DNA from: Gluconobacter thailandicus F149-1 = NBRC 100600
Lineage (GTDB): Bacteria; Pseudomonadota; Alphaproteobacteria; Acetobacterales; Acetobacteraceae
NCBI RefSeq assembly: GCF_000964465.1
Contig: NZ_BANH01000057.1
Location: 1-55,879, forward strand
Length of the DNA: 55,879 bases
Reading direction: 5' to 3'
Shown here: positions 36,382 through 45,046 of the stretch, piece by piece
Layout of the letters: every line of letters starts with the position of its first letter
How positions within the stretch are numbered: position 1 is the stretch's first letter
The notes under the pieces: model-generated
Databases searched by the model: none
The model's input: the letters and a program-made list of their open reading frames with translations, nothing else
Told to the model about the DNA's origin: nothing
Translations under genes and position numbers: made by a program

Positions 36382-36621
36382 GATTTAAAAGCGCTCCGTG
36401 CTTTTGGTCAGCGGAGCCTTGGCGAGATGTGCATGGCAGGCTGTATCGCGGAACGTGATAGAGCCTGTCACACGCGTTTCGCTTTATATTTTCAAACAGA
36501 TCTGGCTTGCCTTTCCCGGGCTTGAACTGGCACTCCTGCCAGTGCTTTGTGAAACTATACCCCGATATGGCGCTCCCACGTCTGTGGCCGCCTTTTACGC
36601 GGTGGAAAGAATATCTGCTCC

Positions 36622-38043
36622 ATGGTTCAGCATGTCGTCCCGGTAATCCTGTCAGGTGGTTCAGGAAGCCGTCTCTGGCCTGTCTCTCGCAAGAGCTATC
36701 CCAAGCAGTTCTGGCCCCTCCTGAATGACAGGACCCTGATTCAGGAAACGGCTCTTCGTGGCCAGATTGCTGGTTTTTCAGACCCTGTCGTCATCTGTAA
36801 TTCAGAGCACCGTTTTATCGTAGCCGAACAGTTGCGCGATGCCGGGATTCAGAAGAGCAGGATCGTTCTGGAGCCAGCCGGACGGAACTCCGCGCCTGCC
36901 ATTGCTGCAGCGGCTTTCATGGTTGCGGAGCAGGATCCGGATGCCATTCTGTGGATTATGGCTGCGGATGCGGCCATTACGGATGAAGAGGCTCTTCGTG
37001 GTGCTCTTGGAAAAGCGATTGAAGCGGCAGATGCTGGGCGTATTGTCACGTTCGGCATGAGGCCGACCCGGCCTGAAACCGGCTATGGCTACATCGAAGT
37101 TGGTGCTGAACTGAATGGTGTTCGCGGTGTCTATGACGTGTCCCGCTTTATCGAGAAGCCGGATGCCGCCAAGGCGCTGAAACTCTGCAATTCCGATCAG
37201 TATCTCTGGAATTCCGGGATGTTCGTTGTGAAGGCCAGGGTCTTCCTTCAGGAAACAGAGCGGTATGAGCCACGCATCCACGAAACTGTCGGCCAGTCTG
37301 TCCGCAACCGCCACACGGATATGGATTTCGAGCGGCTTGAAGAAAAGAGCTTTGCAGCCGCACCAGACATTTCGGTCGATTACGCGATTGCCGAACGCAC
37401 GGAACTGGCTGCTGTTGTGCCAGGCAGCTTTGGATGGTCCGATATTGGAAGCTGGGATGCTCTGTGGGATCTGAGCGCGAAGGACGAGGATGGAAATGCC
37501 GCGATTGGCGATGTGTTTCTGGACGGCGCGAAGAACTGCTACGTCCGGTCTGACGGGATTGTGGCGACTGTAACAGGTGTTGATAACCTGATCGTGGTTG
37601 TCACGCCGGATGCGGTCATGGTCTCGCATCGGGACCGGGCGCAGGATGTCAAACACATGGTGTCACGTTTGACGCAGGTCGGGCGAAAGGAAGCGACGTC
37701 TCATAACCGGTGTTATCGCCCGTGGGGCTTCTATGAGAGCCTCATTCAGGCGGACCGTTTTCAGGTCAAACGCATCGTGGTGGAACCGGGGGCCAAGCTC
37801 TCGCTTCAGAAGCATTTTCATCGGGCAGAGCACTGGGTCGTAGTAGGTGGCACGGCGCTTGTCACGCGCGATGAAGATCTGGTTCTGGTGCGTGAGAACG
37901 AGAGCGTCTATCTGCCGCTAGGGTGTGTTCACCGTCTGGAAAACCCTGGCAAAATTCCGTTGACACTAATTGAGGTCCAGTCTGGTCCCTATCTTGGTGA
38001 AGACGATATCGTGCGTATCGAGGACGTTTACGCCCGCAGTTAA
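36622..38043 (+). CDS. manC: Mannose-1-phosphate guanylyltransferase / mannose-6-phosphate isomerase
   Basis: 473 residues, bifunctional type II. The N-terminal nucleotidyltransferase has ILSGGSGSRLWPVSRKSYPK and a C-terminal cupin isomerase (about 350-473) with the histidines of LQKHFHRAEHW. It makes GDP-mannose from fructose-6-phosphate with a mutase, for capsule, LPS or acetan-like polysaccharides. It stands alone here, not in a polysaccharide cluster. MVQHVVPVILSGG is the usual start. Confidence 0.94.
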   Translation: MVQHVVPVILSGGSGSRLWPVSRKSYPKQFWPLLNDRTLIQETALRGQIAGFSDPVVICNSEHRFIVAEQLRDAGIQKSRIVLEPAGRNSAPAIAAAAFMVAEQDPDAILWIMAADAAITDEEALRGALGKAIEAADAGRIVTFGMRPTRPETGYGYIEVGAELNGVRGVYDVSRFIEKPDAAKALKLCNSDQYLWNSGMFVVKARVFLQETERYEPRIHETVGQSVRNRHTDMDFERLEEKSFAAAPDISVDYAIAERTELAAVVPGSFGWSDIGSWDALWDLSAKDEDGNAAIGDVFLDGAKNCYVRSDGIVATVTGVDNLIVVVTPDAVMVSHRDRAQDVKHMVSRLTQVGRKEATSHNRCYRPWGFYESLIQADRFQVKRIVVEPGAKLSLQKHFHRAEHWVVVGGTALVTRDEDLVLVRENESVYLPLGCVHRLENPGKIPLTLIEVQSGPYLGEDDIVRIEDVYARS

Positions 38044-38055
38044 AGGAGTATGCGC

Positions 38056-38643
38056 TCAGGTGGGCTGGTCTATCCAGCCTGCTTTGACCGCTTCTGCCAG
38101 TTGCTCTGGCGTGTCGAGATCTTCCAGTAGTTCTGGAGCCTGGATTTTCAGAGGTGGATTGTCTTTCCAGAGATCCCGGAAGCCTTTGTCTCCCTGGAGT
38201 TCTGATGCCTTTGCCAGTGTTTCCGCAGTAAGGCGTACTGGGATGCCCTGAGCGTCCGGGCGGTACTGCGAGACGATATTCCGCTCCACGCTGTGTTCCA
38301 GTAGTTGCATCAGGTGCATAAGCGTCAGGCGCGGCTGATCTGTTCCTGCAATCAGGACGGCATCCGGGCTGCCTTTGAGGGATTTTGCCGCGGATTGAAG
38401 AGAACTGGCCAGACCGGTTTTCCAGTCTGGATTGCGGCAGATTTCTACAGGAAGTCCAATGAGGGCGGCTTCAACGGCCTCCGCGTTCCCCCCAGTGACA
38501 ATGATCAACCTGTCTGACTGTGTCTGGAGCATAAGGTCCGCGACATGGCGCACAAGCGGAATGCCCTGTCGCATGAGGAGTTGTTTGGGCTGCCCGAGCC
38601 GGCGACTGCCACCTGCGGCCAGAAGAACGGCATTATGAGACAT
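38056..38643 (-). CDS. mocA: Molybdenum cofactor cytidylyltransferase (MocA-like)
   Basis: 195 residues. MobA/MocA fold: LLAAGGSRRLGQPKQLL nucleotide loop and AGTDQPRLT with the metal Asp. MocA makes the MCD form of the cofactor used by xanthine-oxidase-family enzymes. Translation starts on the stop of xdhC (TAATG, 1-nt overlap). Together with xdhC it suggests a xanthine-oxidase-type enzyme elsewhere in the genome, such as an aldehyde dehydrogenase. Confidence 0.9.
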   Translation of the reverse strand: MSHNAVLLAAGGSRRLGQPKQLLMRQGIPLVRHVADLMLQTQSDRLIIVTGGNAEAVEAALIGLPVEICRNPDWKTGLASSLQSAAKSLKGSPDAVLIAGTDQPRLTLMHLMQLLEHSVERNIVSQYRPDAQGIPVRLTAETLAKASELQGDKGFRDLWKDNPPLKIQAPELLEDLDTPEQLAEAVKAGWIDQPT

Positions 38644-39611
38644 TATACGGGCCGATGCGCGGTAACCTGAGACAGAATGGAAAGCGCGATTTCCATCGGG
38701 TTGCGGGCGTTGATATCCACGCCTGCCGGTAAATGAAGTTTTTCAAGTTCGGCAGTTTCAATACCTGATGCTTTCAGGGCTGCCAGACGGCTTGTGATCT
38801 TGCGGCGGCTTCCCAGAATTCCGACACAGAAGGCATCGGACTTCAGGGCTTTAGTGGCGATTTCCAGATCGGTATGGGCATCATGGGTCAGCGTGTACAC
38901 GGCGGTCCACCCATCCAGGGGTAATTCCTCGAGACACTCTTCCAGGCGTCTGCGATCATAATGGTCCGTGGTTATCATGCTGGGAGGGAGAACTGGTCCA
39001 AGCGGGCGAAGCAGGAATGTCTCGACGTTGAACTGGGGGGCCAGCTTCAGAAGGGCGAGCGTGACAGGATCCCCACCGGCGACGACAATTCGGAGGGGAG
39101 GGGGATAGAACCGTGCGAATGTCTTTCCCTCTTCAGATGGGGGCGCATGATGCGTGAACTGCATCGTCCCTGTCTGAAGATCCGTCACGATGGCAATGGC
39201 CTGACGTGCTTCACGGGCTTTCCGCAATTGCGCAACATGTGCGACCAGATCCACTATGGGTCTAACAAAAATACTGATCCGGCCCCCGCAGGTGAGCTGG
39301 ATGTCAAGAACAGGGCTGCCTGCACCATAGTCCAGAAGGCGAGGGCGAAGCTCTTTCAGGCACTCCAGGGCTTCTGCTGCAACAGCGGCTTCCACACATC
39401 CGCCAGAAACATACCCCTGAACGTCTCCGCTGCTGGAAATGGCCATTTCACTGCCCAACGGGCGGGGCGAAGATCCGGTAATGGAGACGAGTGTGGCAAG
39501 AGCGGCCTGCTTGCCCTGCGCCAGCCATGCTTCCAGTGTGGGAAGGAGATCATCAGTCAGGCCGTATTCCGGCCATTGGGGAAGAGGAGCAAGCCTGTCC
39601 GGCCCCATCAT
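38643..39611 (-). CDS. xdhC: XdhC/CoxF family cofactor-maturation protein
   Basis: 322 residues. N-terminal XdhC domain (AALATLVSITGSSPRPLGSE, the GGCVEAAV motif) and a C-terminal Rossmann domain with GGDPVTLALLKLAP and CVGILGSRRK. XdhC inserts sulfurated Moco into xanthine-dehydrogenase-like enzymes. No such enzyme gene is in the window. Coupled to mocA; divergent from moeA. Confidence 0.9.
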   Translation of the reverse strand: MMGPDRLAPLPQWPEYGLTDDLLPTLEAWLAQGKQAALATLVSITGSSPRPLGSEMAISSSGDVQGYVSGGCVEAAVAAEALECLKELRPRLLDYGAGSPVLDIQLTCGGRISIFVRPIVDLVAHVAQLRKAREARQAIAIVTDLQTGTMQFTHHAPPSEEGKTFARFYPPPLRIVVAGGDPVTLALLKLAPQFNVETFLLRPLGPVLPPSMITTDHYDRRRLEECLEELPLDGWTAVYTLTHDAHTDLEIATKALKSDAFCVGILGSRRKITSRLAALKASGIETAELEKLHLPAGVDINARNPMEIALSILSQVTAHRPV

Positions 39612-39744
39612 GAAATATCCTTTCCTTTACGAGCCCAGGAGACTAATCCCAAATGCGATTATGACATAGCCTGTCCTGCACAGGAGTTGATCCGTACCGC
39701 AGCAGGTCTATATCGGCAGGAATGAACTCCAGCACGGGTAATCA

Positions 39745-40953
39745 GTGGAGCGGAAATTGGTTGAACTCCTGAGTGTCGCACAGGCCGTGGATCTGGTTCT
39801 GGGGTATGCGGGCCATTTTGGAACCGAGCAGGTTTCATTGGCCGAGGCGTCAGGCCGTATTCTCCAGCAGACCATCTGTGCTGAACGTGCTCAGCCTCCT
39901 TATGATCGTGTCATGATGGACGGTATCGCCTACCGTTATGGAACCGGGCCGGTTCTGGGCTGTCAGGGCATTCAGCGCGCAGGTGTGCCGGGACAGGCCC
40001 TCCCTGAAGGCAATGCCTGTCTTGAAGTCATGACAGGTGCAGTCTTGCCTCCGGGAGCAGATACGGTTGTCCCCGTCGAACGGTTGGTTCGGGATGGAAA
40101 GCATATTCGTTTTGAGGACGGCTACGCGCCCGAAAAAGGCCAGTTCATTCACCGCAAGGGGGCGGACTGCGTAGCGGGACATGAATTGCTCGCCCCGGGG
40201 CTGCGTTTGAATGGGCCGGCTCTGGCTGTTCTGGCTGGAAATGGTCATGCGACTGTTGAGGTGTCCAGTATTCCGTCAATTGGCATCATCGCGACGGGTG
40301 ATGAACTGGTCGAAGTTGGTGCTTCGGTCAGGGATTGGGAAATCCGGCGTTCGAATGAATATGCGCTGACGGGCGCGCTGGCTTCACGGGGATTTACCCG
40401 TCTTGAACGATCGGTCGTTCCGGATGATCTCGCCGAGACGATGCTGGCGCTGGAAAAGCAGCTCGCCAGACACGATGTTCTGGTTCTCAGCGGGGGCGTT
40501 TCCATGGGACAGTTCGATCACGTGCCGACAGCTTTGATGAAACTTGGGGTAGAGCGTGTCTTTCACAAGGTCGCGCAACGTCCAGGTAAGCCGCTCTGGT
40601 TTGGTGTTGGCCCTGAAGGACAGCGTGTTTTCGGCCTGCCTGGGAACCCGGTCTCGGCGACCTGTTGTGCCACGCGCTATGTTATTCCCATGCTTCTGGC
40701 GGCGCAGGGCGTCGAGCGACCCGAGACGTATTCCGTGGAATTGACTGTGGATGCAGCGCGTGTCGCGACGCTAACCCGTTATCTTCCGGTCCGCGTGACG
40801 CACGACGGTTCCGGGCGTGCGCTGGCGACACCGTATCCGATGCCAACCTCAGGCGATTTCAGCTTCCTTGCCGCGACAGATGGCTTCGTGGAACTGGCGC
40901 CAGGTGAAGGCGCTGCTCCTGCCGGGTCTCACGCTGTTTTTCATGGCTGGTAG
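39745..40953 (+). CDS. moeA: Molybdopterin molybdotransferase
   Basis: 402 residues. Inserts molybdate into adenylylated molybdopterin. Markers: RAQPPYDRVMMDGIAYRY, EVMTGAVLPPGADTVVP, GIIATGDELVEVG, and LSGGVSMGQFDHV. The GTG at 39745 is given, but a TTG at 39757 has a better ribosome site (GGAG, 6 nt spacer), so the true start is uncertain. The 3' end overlaps moaA by 11 nt. Confidence 0.95.
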   Translation: MERKLVELLSVAQAVDLVLGYAGHFGTEQVSLAEASGRILQQTICAERAQPPYDRVMMDGIAYRYGTGPVLGCQGIQRAGVPGQALPEGNACLEVMTGAVLPPGADTVVPVERLVRDGKHIRFEDGYAPEKGQFIHRKGADCVAGHELLAPGLRLNGPALAVLAGNGHATVEVSSIPSIGIIATGDELVEVGASVRDWEIRRSNEYALTGALASRGFTRLERSVVPDDLAETMLALEKQLARHDVLVLSGGVSMGQFDHVPTALMKLGVERVFHKVAQRPGKPLWFGVGPEGQRVFGLPGNPVSATCCATRYVIPMLLAAQGVERPETYSVELTVDAARVATLTRYLPVRVTHDGSGRALATPYPMPTSGDFSFLAATDGFVELAPGEGAAPAGSHAVFHGW

Positions 40954-41980
40954 TTCACTCACATCTTCTGTTCGGGATCGTTTCCAGCGACCTCTGCATG
41001 ATCTCCGGATTTCCGTGATGGACCGGTGTAATTTCCGGTGTCCCTACTGCATGCCGGAAGCGACGTATCATGAGCATTTCCGGTTTCTGGAGCCTAAGGA
41101 AAGACTGAGTTTCGACGAGATTGTCCGGGTGGCTCGGGCAGCCGTTTCGCTCGGCGTCACCAAGTTGCGCCTGACTGGGGGGGAGCCACTTCTTCGGCCT
41201 GAGCTGCCTTCTCTGGTTCGCCGTCTTGTTGATATTCCAGGCGTTGAAGATGTAGCCCTGACGACAAATGGCGTTTTGCTGGATCGTCATGCCATGGCCC
41301 TCAAAGATGCTGGGCTGGGTCGGGTTACGGTTAGCCTCGACAGTCTGGACCCTGCGATTTTTTCTCGTATGAGCGGGGGGCGTGCCCAGCTTGAACCGGT
41401 TTTGACAGCGATCGAGAAGGCGAATGTGCTCTCGTTTTCCGGCGGCGTGAAGGTGAATACCGTCGTGCAACGTGGTGTGAACGATACCGGGGTGGAAGAT
41501 CTTGCCGCCCGGTTCCGGCATACCGGCATTATCGTGCGATTTATCGAATACATGGATGTGGGAACGCGTAATCACTGGGAGCTGAAGGAAGTCGTTCCAT
41601 CCCGTGATCTTGTAGCGCAACTGAATGCGCGTTGGCCGCTGGAACCTCTTGGGCCTCAGTATCAGGGAGAGGTCGCCCGTCGATATCGCTATCAGGATGG
41701 CGGCGGTGAAGTCGGGTTTATTTCGTCGGTTACGGCACCGTTCTGCGGTGACTGTTCCCGGGCCCGGCTGTCCTCAGACGGACAGATCTACACCTGCCTG
41801 TTTGCATCTAAGGGAACGGATTTACGCGGGATTCTGCGGGGTGATGCAGATGACGACGCTCTTCGGGAACAGCTTGCTTCCGTGTGGCGGGGGCGGACGG
41901 ACAGGTATAGTGAAGAGCGCGTAGCAGGTGAGACCAATCCGGCGTCACACCGGATCGAAATGAATTATATTGGCGGTTAG
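40943..41980 (+). CDS. moaA: GTP 3',8-cyclase (radical SAM)
   Basis: 345 residues from the ATG at 40943. First Moco step, turning GTP into cyclic pyranopterin precursor with MoaC. Radical SAM cluster Cys29, Cys33, Cys36 (CNFRCPYC); the second [4Fe-4S] site is CGDCSRARLS and the Cys in IYTC. The protein ends in GG (NYIGG), needed for activity in MoaA. Overlaps moeA by 11 nt; 18 bp before moaC. Confidence 0.95.
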   Translation: MAGSSLTSSVRDRFQRPLHDLRISVMDRCNFRCPYCMPEATYHEHFRFLEPKERLSFDEIVRVARAAVSLGVTKLRLTGGEPLLRPELPSLVRRLVDIPGVEDVALTTNGVLLDRHAMALKDAGLGRVTVSLDSLDPAIFSRMSGGRAQLEPVLTAIEKANVLSFSGGVKVNTVVQRGVNDTGVEDLAARFRHTGIIVRFIEYMDVGTRNHWELKEVVPSRDLVAQLNARWPLEPLGPQYQGEVARRYRYQDGGGEVGFISSVTAPFCGDCSRARLSSDGQIYTCLFASKGTDLRGILRGDADDDALREQLASVWRGRTDRYSEERVAGETNPASHRIEMNYIGG

Positions 41981-41998
41981 ATCGGGAGGCCGGGACAG

Positions 41999-42481
41999 AT
42001 GAAAACGCTCACCCATGTTAACGAACGTGGCGAAGATCCGCGGATGGTGGATGTCAGCGGCAAGGATGTCACAGAGCGCACGGCTCATGCGCAGGCTCGG
42101 GTTCTGTTCCCTGCCGATGTAGCAAAAACCCTGAGCGATGCTGGCTTCATGACAAAGAAGGGCGCTGTTCTGACCGTCGCGCAGATTGCAGGCGTGATGG
42201 GCGTGAAAGCGACGTCCCAGCTGATCCCGCTTTGTCATCCCTTGTCCCTCAATGGGTGTCGCGTTGAGATTACAATGGAGGCAGACGAAGCCGTCATTGA
42301 TTGCAGGGTCTCCTGCCAGGGCAAGACAGGCGTAGAGATGGAAGCCCTGACCGGGGCTTCTGTAGCCGCGTTGACGATTTACGATATGTGCAAGGCGCTT
42401 TCGCACGACATGGTCATCCGGGATGTCCGGCTCATGGGAAAGGCTGGTGGGAAGCGGGACTTCCAGCGGATCGGAGCATGA
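41999..42481 (+). CDS. moaC: Cyclic pyranopterin monophosphate synthase
   Basis: 160 residues with HVNERGEDPRMVDVSGKDVT, the LIPLCHPL metal/substrate motif and MEALTGASVAALTIYDM. Completes cPMP formation after MoaA. The stop overlaps the start of the mobA-moaD fusion by 4 nt (ATGA). Confidence 0.95.
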   Translation: MKTLTHVNERGEDPRMVDVSGKDVTERTAHAQARVLFPADVAKTLSDAGFMTKKGAVLTVAQIAGVMGVKATSQLIPLCHPLSLNGCRVEITMEADEAVIDCRVSCQGKTGVEMEALTGASVAALTIYDMCKALSHDMVIRDVRLMGKAGGKRDFQRIGA

Positions 42482-43305
42482 GCCCGCTTTACGGACTGGT
42501 TCTCGCTGGCGGTCTCAGTTCCCGTATGGGGCAGGACAAGGCCGCGCTGACCTATCATGGTGAACCGCAGCTTCGGAATGCTTTCGATGCCTTGTCCCCG
42601 ATGGTCGAGCGGTGCTTCATCTCGGTCAGAAATGGGCAGAAAGACGATCCCCTCCGTGCTGGATTCCCTCTGATCGTTGATGCCGTCGATGTGGATGGTC
42701 CAGCCGCCGGCCTTCTGTCTGCCCATCAGGCGTATCCCGATGTGGCATGGCTTGTTCTGGCCTGTGACCTGCCATTGCTGGATCGTATCACGCTGGAAAC
42801 GCTCATTGGTGCACGCGATGACCAGCATGTCGCTGTGGCTTATCGGAGTGAGCATGATGGTCTGCCGGAGCCGCTCTGTGCCATCTGGGAGCCTGCCGCT
42901 CTTGAGGCTCTGGCTCGACAGGTTGAGAATGGCCGGAAATGTCCGCGGAAACTCCTGATCAATAGCGATACCCTGCTTCTGTCTCCACGGACGACAGGTG
43001 CCCTGGATAACATTAACACTCCCGAGGAACGCGAGAGCGTATCCCGGCGGCTGGGAGGCCAGATGATCCGCCTCAATGTGGAATATTTTGCTCAGATGCG
43101 AGAGCTTGCGGGACAGAAGATTGAAACGGTGGAAACCGCTTTCGGGACTGTCGGACCGCTCTATGAGCAGCTGAAGGAAAAATATGGCTTCCCCTTCGAG
43201 GCCTCCCGCCTCCGGGTGGCTTTGAACGGGGATTTTGCGCCATGGACACAGCCCTTGAAGAACGGAGACCATGTTGTGTTCATTCCACCGGTGACGGGCG
43301 GATGA
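42478..43305 (+). CDS. mobA: MobA-MoaD fusion: guanylyltransferase plus sulfur carrier
   Basis: 275 residues in one frame with no stop between the parts. Residues 1-190 are MobA (LVLAGGLSSRMGQDKAAL, ACDLPLLD, NINTPEE), which attaches GMP to molybdopterin. Residue 196 begins MIRLNVEYFAQMRELAG, a full 80-residue MoaD, the sulfur carrier of molybdopterin synthase, ending in the required C-terminal GG (PPVTGG). A GGGAGG sequence lies 4 nt before the internal ATG at 43063, so free MoaD may also be made. The fusion puts a protein of the cofactor's second step in one chain with one of its last. Starts within the moaC stop; the stop overlaps moaE. Confidence 0.92.
   Translation: MSPLYGLVLAGGLSSRMGQDKAALTYHGEPQLRNAFDALSPMVERCFISVRNGQKDDPLRAGFPLIVDAVDVDGPAAGLLSAHQAYPDVAWLVLACDLPLLDRITLETLIGARDDQHVAVAYRSEHDGLPEPLCAIWEPAALEALARQVENGRKCPRKLLINSDTLLLSPRTTGALDNINTPEERESVSRRLGGQMIRLNVEYFAQMRELAGQKIETVETAFGTVGPLYEQLKEKYGFPFEASRLRVALNGDFAPWTQPLKNGDHVVFIPPVTGG
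43053..43065 (+). promoter_or_regulatory. Candidate internal ribosome site for free MoaD
   Basis: GGGAGG at 43053-43058, four nt before the ATG that begins the MoaD part. The spacing is short but workable. It would give an 80-residue separate MoaD alongside the fusion. Confidence 0.45.
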
Positions 43306-43805
43306 CGCGCTTCTTGATGGCTGATGCGCCTGCTGACCTGAACGGTCTGCGGGAAGGGCTGCATCTGGCGGAAGCCGGAGGCTTCTGCACGTTCGAAGGC
43401 TGGGTCCGCAATAGCAATGAAGGCCGTCCGGTGGATGGGCTGGAATATGAGTCTTATGCCGAACTCGCCGTAAAGGAAGGTGAGCGGATTATCGAAGAGG
43501 CTCTGGCCCGTTTCGAGATCAGTCATGCTGTTGCGATGCATCGAACGGGAACGCTTCGGGTCGGGGAGGTTGCCGTCTGGATCGGTGTGTCCGCGGCTCA
43601 CCGGGATGCTGCTTTCCGGGCTTGCCGTTATATCATCGACGAGATCAAGCATCGGGTTCCGGTCTGGAAGAAAGAGCATTATCTCGACGGAGATGCAGAA
43701 TGGGTCGCCTGCCATCACTGTCAGACGGTTCCTCGTGCCAGTGATGATGTCCACGATCATGGACATCATCATCACGATCACGGCTCCTGCGGTCACCAGC
43801 ACTAA
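43302..43805 (+). CDS. moaE: Molybdopterin synthase catalytic subunit with His-rich tail
   Basis: 167 residues from the ATG at 43302, overlapping the preceding stop by 4 nt. MoaE core: FEGWVRNSNEGRPVDGLEYES and catalytic Lys in VPVWKKEHYLDGD. After the core (about residue 145) an unusual tail carries VHDHGHHHHDHGSCGHQH; such clusters bind Ni, Zn or Cu. Most MoaE proteins end soon after the core. It partners MoaD, here fused to MobA. Confidence 0.93.
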   Translation: MTRFLMADAPADLNGLREGLHLAEAGGFCTFEGWVRNSNEGRPVDGLEYESYAELAVKEGERIIEEALARFEISHAVAMHRTGTLRVGEVAVWIGVSAAHRDAAFRACRYIIDEIKHRVPVWKKEHYLDGDAEWVACHHCQTVPRASDDVHDHGHHHHDHGSCGHQH

Positions 43806-43942
43806 ACGTTTGCCCGGCGGTCGTTTTTCGCAGGTCGCCGGGTAATTTTTCAGAAAATACAGAGCTTTGCGGTCCACTTTCCAGGAGCGGCAGATCGTCG
43901 TGTCTCTTGTGGAATGAGCGATTCAGATCCCATTTTTAGATT

Positions 43943-43961
43943 GATATTGCAAATCATTCTC
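43943..43961 (+). promoter_or_regulatory. Candidate Fur box
   Basis: GATATTGCAAATCATTCTC matches the 19-bp Fur consensus at 15 of 19 positions by my count. It lies 41 bp before the next start codon, in an AT-rich promoter-like stretch. It would repress the next two genes under iron sufficiency. Confidence 0.65.
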
Positions 43962-44001
43962 AATTAAGGTGTCTCTGGTTCTGCTGATTCGGAGATTGAT
44001 C

Positions 44002-44562
44002 ATGACACGGACGCCACTTTTCCTGTCTGACCTGTGCTGCTGCGAGCGCCTTGCGCTCTGGAGTATCCGGTGTCTGGTCAGTCGCTACCGACTTCCTTAC
44101 TGCCACGAAACACGCACAACAGACGGAATGTTCCCCGCATCGTTCCGGCCAGTTCTGGATGCGGCAGAGCGTGCGTTTGAGGATGCCACTCAGCACCTGA
44201 AGGAGACGGGTGCGCCAGCCCTCGATATCAATCCGCCAGGATCGCAGGGCCTGAGTGCTATGGAAGAGCGCTTTCTTCAGGGAATCCAGACTGTTCAGAA
44301 CGAAGGGCAGAAAGAGGTTTTTGCGCTGCTGGCGGATCTGTTTCCCGAGCGTCTGATGCAAGGGTACATCGTGACGGCACTGGCGCTGATTTCGGATTGT
44401 ATGGCGGGCATCGGTCACTGGCTTCCGCGCCATGAACGGAAAACGGCTGGTGCTGGCGCTCTGTCATCTCTTGCACGCTGGAAAAAGATTCACCCAGCAG
44501 ACATGCGTGTTCTCTGGCCCCGTGACGTCCCTGCATCGTGGGCAGGCAGAACGCTTCATTAA
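44002..44562 (+). CDS. Unknown protein, probably iron-regulated
   Basis: 186 residues from an ATG with GGAG 7 nt upstream. The N-terminus has three adjacent cysteines in LSDLCCCERLALW, another in SIRCLV, and one in LPYCHE. The rest is mostly helical and ends in a basic region (ARWKKIHPADMR). No family is recognised. The upstream Fur box and the following small membrane protein suggest a two-gene iron-responsive unit; a role in iron or haem handling is inference. Confidence 0.75.
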   Translation: MTRTPLFLSDLCCCERLALWSIRCLVSRYRLPYCHETRTTDGMFPASFRPVLDAAERAFEDATQHLKETGAPALDINPPGSQGLSAMEERFLQGIQTVQNEGQKEVFALLADLFPERLMQGYIVTALALISDCMAGIGHWLPRHERKTAGAGALSSLARWKKIHPADMRVLWPRDVPASWAGRTLH

Positions 44563-44579
44563 GGGGGCAGGGTGGAGAA

Positions 44580-44759
44580 ATGAGAGACTATTCGTCCACG
44601 CCCAAAGAACTCGAAACAGCAGCGGTTTCATTGCTCATGTTGAGTTTGGGAATTCTCAGTTTCGGCTGGATCGCATGGATAGGCTTTGATCTGACCCTTG
44701 AGGAAGTGCTGAATGCCTTCTGGAGGCATGGTCCGGTCTGGTCGATGTTCGGCGAGTAA
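44580..44759 (+). CDS. Small single-helix membrane protein
   Basis: 59 residues: a polar N-terminus (MRDYSSTPKELE), one membrane helix at about 13-36 (LLMLSLGILSFGWIAWIGF), and a short C-terminus. AGGG lies 7 nt before the ATG. It starts 17 bp after the unknown Fur-box gene, so it is probably the second gene of that operon. Function unknown. Confidence 0.7.
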   Translation: MRDYSSTPKELETAAVSLLMLSLGILSFGWIAWIGFDLTLEEVLNAFWRHGPVWSMFGE

Positions 44760-44762
44760 GCC

Positions 44763-44962
44763 TCAGTCTACTCCGATCATCACACTGGATGCCTTGATAA
44801 CGGCATAGGCTTCTTTTCCGACAGCCAGCTCCAGTTCATCCGCGGCCTCGTTCGTAATGGCGCTTGTCTCATGATCGTGCCATTGACGTCGAGTGTGATG
44901 TGAGACGTTGTTGCACCCTTTACGATCCGGCTTTTGAGCTGATTGCGTGCGCTGAGTTTCAT
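44763..44962 (-). pseudogene. Frameshifted molbindin (Mop/TOBE) molybdate-binding protein
   Basis: The first half, from the ATG at 44962, reads MKLSARNQLKSRIVKGATTS, then HITLDVNGTI. The second half continues only in another frame: ETSAITNEAADELELAVGKE, then AYAVIKASSVMIGVD, ending at 44763. Together they make a near-complete 68-residue Mop domain, which binds molybdate. Between the codon at 44873-44875 and that at 44868-44870 there are two extra bases (44871-44872), a net loss of one nt from an original frame. As it stands the first frame ends at 44780 with a scrambled tail. The gene lies beside the Moco cluster, fitting molybdate storage. Confidence 0.82.
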
Positions 44963-45046
44963 GTGTCTGTCCCTGCTGATGTGTTTCCACCCAGGGGGTT
45001 AACGACATGGCAGGACACCAGTCTCATTTGTAACTACTGCGTCTTC

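Noticed and set aside
42301-42477. Upstream extension of the mobA-moaD frame
   Set aside because: This part lies inside moaC in another frame and has no MobA pattern. The true start overlaps the moaC stop.
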